Assembly: GCA_950295325.1 (NCBI GenBank)
Contig: OX485807.1
Location: 27,501,666-27,565,665 of the forward strand
Reading direction: 5' to 3'
DNA from: Polytrichum commune
Taxonomy: Eukaryota; Streptophyta; Polytrichopsida; Polytrichales; Polytrichaceae
DNA length: 64,000 nucleotides
In this document: piece by piece, positions 54,900 to 64,000 of the stretch
Numbering within the stretch: position 1 is the first letter of the stretch
How the letters are laid out: each line of letters opens with the position of its first letter
Position numbers and translations under genes: made by a program
The notes under the pieces: model-generated
Database searches by the model: none
What the model was told of the DNA's origin: nothing
What the model saw: only the letters and a program-made list of their open reading frames with translations

Positions 54900-55510
54900 C
54901 ACATGAAACCCCACCTCTCCAACAATTACCTAAAACTGCTCCTTCCTTCCTTCCTTCCTTTCAAGTTCCCTTCCCAGGCTCACGGCGGTGGTGCATCTAC
55001 CTCATCAATAGCATCTACCTGGTCCTCAATTGACATTTTTGTCACACATTCCACGGAAACACATAAACCCACCTCTCTAACAATTGATCATCCTCTTGGT
55101 GCTCCCTCCTCCTTTCTTCTCAACTTCCGTCCCTCGCCTTTCCTTCAGGCCTCCCCTCCTCGCATCTATCTGTTCACCCAACCAGGTTTGCAAGGAAAAA
55201 AGTTTAACACACATCCCATTGAACCATGAAAACTATTAAAAAAACCCCACCTCTCCCGCAATTGGCCATCAGCCTACCTCCTACTGCGCTCCTCCCTTCA
55301 CTCTCGTCACACATTCCACGGACACAACTGTTCTCTCCGGCGATGAACGCCTCCCTCACCCTCCTCCTCCTCTTCTTCCACTCCTATCCTTCCTTTCAGC
55401 TTCTCTCTGCATCGCCACTATCTACCTGGTCACCGCCCAAAGCAATCAGATCTAACTCTTGCCACAGATAGGGGGGAAATACAAAAGGCTCACCTATCCC
55501 GCGATTGAGA
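54900..55510. repeat. Diverged tandem array upstream of the unknown gene
   Basis: A phrase 'CACCTCTC..AACAATT' or 'CACCTCTCCCGCAATTGG' recurs at 54,912, 55,070, 55,248 and, weakly, 55,491. The spacings are 158, 178 and 243 bp. A second anchor 'gcatctacctggtc' or a close variant recurs near 55,010, 55,157 and 55,413. A CCTT microsatellite lies at 54,943-54,960. The array is pyrimidine-rich on the plus strand. Together with GC-richer 55,500-55,900 it may be the promoter side of the minus-strand gene at 52889-54406. Confidence 0.5.
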
Positions 55511-55899
55511 ATGACCTCTTGCGCTGCTTGCTTCGTCCAAGTCCCTGCATCCGTGACTCATTTGGAGTTCCTGGCCTTGGGAGTTGGGCGTTGGTGTTTG
55601 AAGTTGGGAGTTGTCGTTTACTCCATCCGTTTGTTTTACAGCATCCATGGCAGAGCCATGTTTCGAACTTCCTCTCTTTCCTGTCCAAATCCGCTCTCCT
55701 CGTTCCTTCGCTTTTCTCAAGATCCTCCCGTCGGCCTGCTTTTCCAGATCGGTTTGGGGTTTCAAGTTCTTTGGCTTGTAGGGTTTCTCCCCGATGTGGC
55801 CTTCGACGCCGAGTCTCCCTGATATTTTCATCCGCTGACATGGCACTCCTACATTGGCTCCCCTCTTCCACCTCAGCATCCGCCAGCTAGGCTCCCAAA

Positions 55900-58800
55900 A
55901 TATATTCGGATGAGTCAAGGCCACTTTGTGACTACACTCTACTCTCCATGCTATCAACCTCCTTAATGTCACTCCTTCTCTTATATCCCGAAACCCTTGG
56001 GAATGGATGTTCTGTGTTTAGATCTCACTCCTTGTTATCACGTTTCCCTCCCATATATCATGGTTTTTGACATTAAAATAAATCATCGAAAAATTCAAAC
56101 AACGCGCTTGCACGCATCATGTTGTCATCAATGTAATTATAGTCATTAATGTAATGTTCATTTTGTGTTACTCCATCGTGTCCCATGCTATATTCATTCT
56201 CTTCTATCACACATTAACAATACACTACTCCTCAATATCATGTGCACTTTGGTTGCCACAAGAGTGTATGGCCAAGGTTGGTGACCACGATGCACTTATT
56301 GTGAGAGCCCTTGAAACTTGGATGGTTGTGTCGTCACGGGCCTTCAAGTGTAGTGTTAAGTGGGATAAGGTATTTTAGTGGGTCCATGATGGGCATTGTC
56401 AGTTTTGTGTTGTTTTTTTCTTGTGTTATTGTACATAGGATTATGTATCACTCATCTAAGAGCATACGGATTATCAAAACTCGTCACAGAATTTCATCCA
56501 TGAAAGCACGATATCGTCCACTGTTTTCATACTTCGTTCATGAGTTGATCATTTATGTCCGATAAACAGTTGGTCATCCACTCTCCTTTCTTTGTTTATT
56601 TACTCTATAGCACAGTCATTATCCTCGTAATTGATGGAGCTTGTATGACTGTCTCGTGCATTATTAAAGTGGCTATTGAATGATTGCATGGGTCCCCCCA
56701 ATCAAGTTGACTATGAAACTCATAACTGTTAAGATATTTTGAGTGTGTAGTCCATTTGCTTTTGCACATGTGTCTTTTTGGTGCATATTATTAGATCCAT
56801 GCCTAACCACACTCCACCCAAATACAAGTGTTAAATCAAGATAAGTAATCAGATCATTAGGCCCATGCATGTTGTTCAACCAAACTCTCAATTGTATGTT
56901 TTTTTCGTTATTATCCTTTTCATGTGGGTCCTTCTTCACAATAACTTTCAACATATCAAGGTTGTGAGATTTTCAAGTGTCATGGTCTCCATATTTTGTG
57001 GCAGACTCACCTCAAAGATGCAAACTTGATGCATAATATGGTAAACCACGAAATAATATCCAAATTATGCTTAACATGTACGACTCCATGTATAGTTCTT
57101 ATTTTATTGAAACATAAGCAATATTTTAAGCCCTCAAGGTCTCGTGGAAAGTGAATGGAGTAATCTCGACATATTCCATCACAAGATGTTTTAAGTTTCA
57201 ATGGTCATTCAAGCTCTGTGTAAAGTTCACCTTACATATGAAATGCATCAGGGCTAGTATATTCTAATTTATGAGGTATGTTGCACAAACTTTGTTATAT
57301 GTTTTGTGCAACATAATGTCATGACACGACACCTCATAGAATCTTGCAATGCATTATATTACAGTCGTTACGAACAAAAAAAATCAATTTGTTAAAATAC
57401 ATCTATCATAATAAAATAAACATTTGATTATTAGATTTGAAATCGCCATAATATGATGGTATGACAACTGTGAAATATGCGAGTACACGAACCTAGCTCA
57501 ATCAATTGTTAACATAGAGAGAGAAAGAAAGATTACCCTTGACCATAGGCTATCGTACAATACCATGACACATTCAACACTAATTAGGCAATTTTGAACA
57601 CAAGAGTGCCACATGCCACAAAACTATTGACCTAAACCCATACTAAAGTTATTGTGGCACAATAAATAGTTATGATGCAAAGTGTTGAACCTACCAAGGT
57701 ATATGGTAAGTGAGACCCAAGTACCATCCATGCCACAAGTTAAAGCCCCTTAACGAATCTTTGAAGAATGTTCTCGTATCTCCAAAACGGCATGGCTATG
57801 AGTTATGTCACTTACCCTATTTCAAGGTGTATGCTAGGTTACATCAATGACCAACAACTTCACCATCATTGTCACCTCATGACACTTGATGGTCAAGTGA
57901 GTTAATTAATATCTTCCTCTTACATACAGAAATGTAAACAATTGGCACTTGCCTTTAGTATGCTCAACAATAGCTTCCCCTTGCATACTAAAATGTAAAA
58001 CTATCATCTCAAGTGTCCCATGTGATATGTTGCATGTCATAATATAAATCATTTTCACTTTAAATAATTACTTATGTTGACAAATAATATCATATTGCCA
58101 AATAGCGGAGGTGATACTTTTGAGACCTCTAGGCATCTAGTTCAGGCCCTTTGCGAATAGTGTACGTGACACTAAATATCATAAACAATGTATTTTTTGA
58201 GAATGCCAATGGGCTTGATAATGGATATTGGGAAATATAAATAAGTGTCGGTCTAGTATACATGTGAACGCATGGTATCAATAATCAATACCAATAATGT
58301 AATCTACACGTGAGTATCAAAATTGAGACACAAGTCAAATGTTGATATTTGGTGGGTATGTCAAGGTGGATATTTGCATACATTAGTTATTATTTGGGTC
58401 AACACCGTTCTAAACCACATTGATACCAAGGTACTTACTTCAGTTTGAAGGTTCTTGCATGTTATATAGACCCAAATAGTATCAACACACAAGAAATACC
58501 ATCGAATATCCATACCTTATTAGTATTAAAAGGTGTGGAATCCTCATCATAGATACCCGAATAATATACAAAGAAAACAATACCAATCCAACACTAGTGT
58601 ACTTAAACATCGTGCTCATGTCGTTAAGGAACATCGGGAGAAGTAGAATCACACTCAATCCCAAGATGTCCTTGTCTAATTTTAGTACCAATTCTCCATT
58701 TCGCTCAACAAGCAAGCAATTGGTCATACATATGCATTTGTGCCTTAAAAAACGAGCCCTATGTAGCACCAATAAGAAAACATTAGAACGGTCAGGCTTT

Positions 58801-61800
58801 GTCCTTTCTTGTGAAAGACAATAATTACAGTTGTACACTTGGCTCATGCCAGTCCATGGCTATTTAGTACACTTATAGACAACTATAATCAATTAGATTT
58901 TTTTGTGTCAAATTGCAAACAACCATAATTACAAAAGGCAACTAGTTAACTAATAGTTGAATTTGTTGGTTAGTTGTCCAAGGTATGCAAGCTTTCACCA
59001 TCCAAGTTAAATAAACTGGACCAAAAATAACAAGATCAAGTAATGTCCAAGTGTGAACGCAAAGTGGTTAGGTAATTTGCTCTTGAAACATAAAAGTCGA
59101 TGCATGGTCTATGTCCTACATACAAAACCAACAAATTGGTGTGCAAACCTATGATCGGGGAGAACTAATAGTTAGTTACAGATGAACCGGTTGAGTTTGA
59201 GAAATAATCGGTTGAAGCTCAAAACTGCATGAAAATCACCGATCATTTTAGAAGAATTTTATAAGATATGCCTCAATTTAATAAAGGAAAACTGAAGAAT
59301 GTCAACATGTAACCGGTTGGACTTGCAAACACTAGGATCTCAACCGATTATGCCCTAAAATCTCCCCAATCACGGGTGCGAACTTAGGGTCTTTACTTAT
59401 GTGCCACCTACATAAGTTTGTGTGGTTGTAGGAGCCAAATGTCAACTTTGGGGACATATGGTTAGGATTCAAGAGACCACACGTTTCGATGTTTGTGAGA
59501 TACTTGTAAACAAGTGGCTTATTTATTCCGACAACTGGCGGCCCGCCTTCCTTCCAAGTCCCAAGGTGGCATCAACAAGGAAAATTGGTTGAACATATAC
59601 ATTGTATGCCCAATAGGGCTTGTGCATGTGTGAACTTTTCTAGCAAGTCTAATGTTTACTAAGCAACTCTAATCATTCATAATATTCCAACGTCGTAGTA
59701 CCTACAAAAGTACATCTCCAACTTGAATCTACCATGCATCCTAGCACAATGCCATAGTCTAGAATCTTAGCATATTCCAATCTAACCCTTTAATGGACAT
59801 AGGGTCTCACCCAACAAACACTAGGCACTACACCATTTATGATATTGGGTGTCACGTGCGTAATAGTGTCATTTACCCTATTTTGAGATGTATGCTAGGT
59901 TACACTGATGTTCAACAATTTCATCGTCAGTGTCACCTCATGACAACTGGCGTTCAAGTATGTTTCTTAAGATCTTGGCATGAGTATGGTCGATAATGTT
60001 ATGAGGTCCATCTTTGTGTTACACAGTGGTCTATAAGTTGATTAAGTGTACATGATTGATACTTGGCATATGTATGCTCAAGAGTATGTTCTCTCTCGCA
60101 TATTAAAATGTAAACAAGTGACACTTGCCTTAAGTATGCTCGATGTTTTCCTTCCCCCTTGCAAACTCAAACATAAAACTATCCCAGTGTGTTACACTAA
60201 ATGTCATAAGATAAACCTATTTTCACTTTAATTTTTTACTTTTGTGGTCAAATAGTATCGTATCGACAATTGACAAACTTGACACATTGACAACCTAGGC
60301 GTCTAGTTAAGGCCCTTTGCAAATAATGTATGTGACACTAAACACCATAAACAATGTAGCATATGAGTCATAGACAACCGTCTTACATCGCTTGAAAGAT
60401 TAATACAAATATATCATTGTGTAGATTTGCATTTTTTTTCTTTTCTACTTGTAGGACAAGTTTCAATCAACACAATTCAATTGCCTAGAACGTGTATCCT
60501 TGTAGTGAGGTGGCCATCATGAAATTTCCACTTTTTTATTTGCAAGTGATCAAATACATGTGTGGTTGAAATTTATAGATTCAACTATACAACTTGTATG
60601 TGAATGACATCATGGAATCTACACTACGTAGTGACCAAGAGCCATAAAATGTTCCAAAAATGAGAGGTAACTCTAGTGTAACTTTTGCAGTGTTGCAATT
60701 TTGACAATTTTTTGACATGTAGCATACATTGACACATAAGCACAAGTGGTACTCAATCTAGGGCATGTAATTTGAATTTGTGATCAAGGGCCATGATCAG
60801 TGCTCTTTGATTTCTCTCGTTGATTGAAAAATTAGTGGTGGTCTTGCTTTTGTGCACACTAGATCACCATCAACTATGAACATGTTATATCACCGACGAG
60901 GATTCGAGTAACATAAATTCATACATATCATAAAATGCATAAGATTTGTTAATCACATGTATTTTGCAGTTAAACCACCTAAATATGTTGTATGAACAAG
61001 AAAGAAAAGAAAAGAAATTGATGTCAATGTTCAATTACACTAACATGCAATGTACATTCATCACCTCCTACCCATGGCCGCGTGGACATGGGGGGCCATT
61101 GTCTCAACAAAAGAATATCAAATTTTTGTTTGGCTCTACATTATGTCTTTGTGTGAAGGCTTTTAAGAAAAGGACGTGGATTTCTCTTTGTCATGGCCCT
61201 GCAATATTGCACAATTTTTACCTCCTCGTAGTCAAATTTTATATTTTAATTTATTTATTTAGTTTTGGTTTCCAAAGAATACAATTTGTATGTAGCATAA
61301 ATACAATATTGTGCAATAATGGGAATCATTTCAATGAAATCTATGATTAGTGGATATGATTTACCAACAAAGGAGGGTATGGAAGACTATAACACCTATA
61401 TGCCCAAAATATGTTAATGATTCTAGGCTCAATAACTCAACACGATTAGAAGGACCTATGTGATCATGGCCAAGGAAAAAAACATCTCCACTTTGATAAT
61501 AATTTTTTTTTCATCTGTGCTCTAATGTATCCATCCGAATAGATGAAAGTACCCATGCCTTGACACTTGGTAAAACATGATCAAAGGAAGGAAGAACGGG
61601 CTCCCGTTCACGCTGGTGGAAACACAGAATGCGTGTTAGTTTTAAAGGATTGTTAAGTCGACCACACATTGGTTAAAACAACCGCATTCATTATGCAAGA
61701 TGTCGATTAAGCTATGACTTATCATCTGTGCTGGCCAAGTTTGTTAATTATAACACATAGCTGATATCTTGCTCCTCTCCGTGTGTGTGATAAACAATCA

Positions 61801-61900
61801 AATTTTGACAGATAACGTGACCGCGTGACGCGTGTATGTCATCGATTTAACAAACTACGTGGTCAATTTCACAATTCCCTATGTAGTTTAATTTATTCAT
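55900..61900. other. Repeat-rich intergenic DNA, no gene recognised
   Basis: Contains the second and third copies of the 34,080-type repeat (57,820-58,150 and 59,870-60,370), an inverted piece of the 31,085-type repeat (56,690-56,830) and a related piece near 61,370-61,480. Open frames are short and carry no recognisable domain. No tRNA or rRNA seen. Confidence 0.4.
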
Positions 61901-61929
61901 TAACAACAATAACTCATTGGGTTCCAATG

Positions 61930-62160
61930 ATACACTGGGACGAGCGCGAGAGACCCGGGATCAACTCGTCGACGTACCCGGCCGGGTAAGTACAATACCC
62001 GGACGACGCGGGTATCTGTCAAAGCTCGGCAAATCTATGTTAAGAGTAGATTTCAGGAGGCGGGAAGCTTCCCGACAACCAGTATCAACGAGAAAATCCT
62101 ACAGCGTAGATGATAAGAGACCATATCTAACTCCAACGTAGATGCCAAAAGAGCATATCT
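61930..62160 (+). promoter_or_regulatory. GC-rich island ahead of the right-end transcription unit
   Basis: Base composition changes sharply to GC-rich with many CpGs. It contains the perfect 14-bp palindrome TACCCGGCCGGGTA (61975-61988) and an imperfect tandem repeat of about 45 bp (62,103-62,160, 'cgtagatg..aagag.catatcta'). Its position just upstream of a CT-rich leader-like stretch suggests a promoter. No TATA element was confirmed. Confidence 0.35.
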
Positions 62161-62199
62161 AGCGCTGACCTAGATGTGTTAGTCTGCTTTAGTCTTTGC

Positions 62200-63760
62200 T
62201 AGTTCCTTTTCTCCGTGTCGTCGTCGTCGAGCTCTTCCCCTCGCGGTATGCGTGTTGCTTATCTCGTCACTCCTGCAATCGCGCTTCGTTTTTGGAGCTC
62301 TCTTGCACGACATCTTAGTCTACTGAACTACAGCTTTTCGGAGACCTAATTTTTGCAGGTTAGGTTGCTCGTTTGGTGATGTTTGGTCCAGAAAGCGCTG
62401 TAAAACGAAGCAGAGTTTGCGGCTGCGAGAATTGGATTGTGCTCGAGTTTGTAGCCTCGGTCGTGGGCCTTTGAAATTTTGCGAGGATATCTATTTCCGT
62501 ATCGTGGTGTTTCTATTCCCGTGTGCAAGGTTGTGGAGGTTGTGGTCGGTGTGTCCTGCGACACCCTAGCTAGGGTTTTACGAGGTTTGGAATTGACGTG
62601 GAGAGAGACGCCTTGTTGTTGTTCCTGCGATATTATCGTCGAGTTTTACGACAAGACTCTGCCTTTTCAGAAGGTTTGATTTGTGTTCTTTATTTTTTAT
62701 CATTCTTCCCAGGGTTTTTGCACTCAAAGTAGCGGTTAGGATATGAAGTTCTGCATATACGTCCAAGGTGTCTGCACATGTGAGGGATTGGTCTTGTTTT
62801 TACATCCCTTAGCATCCCGGGTTGGTTTGCTTTTTTGTTTTGAATGTCTTTTGTGATGTGTCGGGTTTACCTTAGCATATCGAGTCCGGATGTTTTTGTG
62901 TCCTCTTGTACTGTCTTTATTAGGTCCTATGCACGTTCGCATAAAGAAGTGCCGAGCATTACATCGGAATTTCTGTTAGATCTGTCTTATTATGTGTAGT
63001 AGTTCAGAGTTATATTGTTGTAGGATGTAATAGGCCTAGTTGCACTGAGTAAAGTACACGGGTGACCTTCACTTGTTCTTCTGCTATAAGAACAGAGAAG
63101 TGCTGGTCTTATCGGGTTTTAGAAATTTGTTCCTTTCTTACAGAAGCCGTGTCTTCTTGTTTGATTGATCTTGTCACTAAGCCGCAATGGTGTTGTCAGT
63201 GTTATTGTCTTGGGTTAACATGGATGAATTTTCCTCTGGTTTCTGTTGCAGGGAATTTGAAGGTGTAGAAGCTTGCCGAAGCTTGAAGGGTACAGGAGGC
63301 AAGAGCGTTAATCATGCTTCAGGTTGGACCCTTGGCAAGTCTATTGGCTATTTATACTATTGTGCCTGAAGACCTATCTCTCTCCACACCTGACATCTAT
63401 CTAACACATACTTTCTCACTGCCCTCGTTTAGTTCTGTTCCTGTATCTCATGACAGCTGAAGACCTTCAGAGAGATGAAGTAAGAGAAGGGATTACTTAT
63501 TTTTGGTTGAGGTTTACTTATTTTTGACATTGTTAAGCCAATATTGTAAGGTTTCACTGCCTTATGATTTTGGTACTGGTTGCAGGTCATTTGTTTTCAG
63601 TTTCTTCTCTATGCTGACTGTGTTCTGCATTGCAACTGTTTGTGAACAGACTGACTTTCGAGGGCCAACAGGAGGGCCTAAGCGCGCCCGCACTGATGGT
63701 GAGATGCTTCGACCATAGCATGAGTGATGAAACTGTACTCGCTTAACTTGTAATGGTGCA
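62200..63760 (+). other. Probable spliced transcription unit, not assembled
   Basis: From about 62,200 the sequence has CpG-containing, pyrimidine-rich leader character, then several GT/AG splice-like sites. Candidate acceptors are TTTTTGCAG before 62,360, TTCTGTTGCAG before 63,252 and TGTGAACAG before 63,650. A candidate first frame starts at an ATG at 62,379 (MFGPESAVKRSR). The last plausible exon (63650-63718) reads TDFRGPTGGPKRARTDGEML and ends in TAG. I could not join these in phase with confidence and do not recognise the protein. A non-coding RNA is possible. Confidence 0.35.
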
Positions 63761-64000
63761 GAGTATTGCAATTCATGTATGGTTATGGTTGTCTGTCAAA
63801 TACCGTGTTCCCTTTGGAAATGGGCCTTCTACTCCTGATATTCTGGTTTGAGGGTAAGTAAGCCAAGAATTTGGGCATTGGGAGTTAAAAGTTAGGTAGA
63901 GGAAAGGGTGTTATGTATTTTTGCAAGTGGTGGATGGTCAATCTAGTAAGGAATGCCTCAATACATGGGTCACATCGTACACCACTATGCATTATAAATT

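Noticed and set aside
55490-55972. 160-codon minus frame and overlapping 143-codon plus frame
   Set aside because: Frames are open on both strands because of locally higher GC; there is no domain, and the frames overlap promoter-like repeats.
1-64000. CRISPR arrays, bacterial operons, ribosome binding sites
   Set aside because: Spliced genes, plant transposons and plant-specific families show this is nuclear plant DNA; no regularly spaced short repeats of CRISPR type were seen.

Overview
The window is nuclear DNA from a land plant. It holds spliced genes with GT-AG introns, a plant-specific VQ-motif gene, plant-type transposons (PIF/Harbinger, hAT, Stowaway) and long AT-rich, repeat-filled intergenic stretches. 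I cannot name the species; the look is of a medium to large plant genome with genes in a few islands. All exon joins below were read by eye from splice sites and reading phase.

Layout. 1-4.5 kb: repeat-like DNA without a recognisable gene. 4.5-9.3 kb: a decayed PIF/Harbinger element bounded by 25-bp inverted repeats. Two later elements sit inside it, each with a perfect 8-bp target duplication: an unclassified one carrying an AT-hook peptide, and a hAT element carrying only the transposase dimerisation domain. 10.8-14.3 kb: three tandem copies of a ~1.13-kb unit. 15.5-17.6 kb: an intronless VQ gene with a W-box cluster upstream. 18.6-22.9 kb: a phospholipase A2 gene and its long 5' region. 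25.5-33.4 kb (minus): a 14-exon claspin/Mrc1-like gene. 35.6-40.2 kb (minus): a 9-exon RAD9 gene. 40.3-46.3 kb: a second cluster of foldback repeats and hAT elements, including one 1,328-bp element with an intact 291-codon transposase fragment. 46-52.8 kb: dispersed repeats and a Stowaway MITE. 52.9-54.4 kb (minus): a four-exon gene for an unrecognised 166-residue protein. 56-62 kb: dispersed repeats. 62-63.75 kb: a probable transcription unit on the plus strand that I could not assemble.

Main biological point. Claspin and RAD9 are both parts of the replication-stress (ATR) checkpoint: the replisome adaptor and a subunit of the 9-1-1 clamp. Here they lie in tandem on one strand, about 3.2 kb apart. 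Each has a perfect E2F consensus site (TTTSSCGC) in its upstream region, and both upstream regions carry a local tandem duplication. A shared S-phase programme is an inference. The second theme is repeated retention of hAT C-terminal (dimerisation) fragments inside otherwise well-formed small elements.
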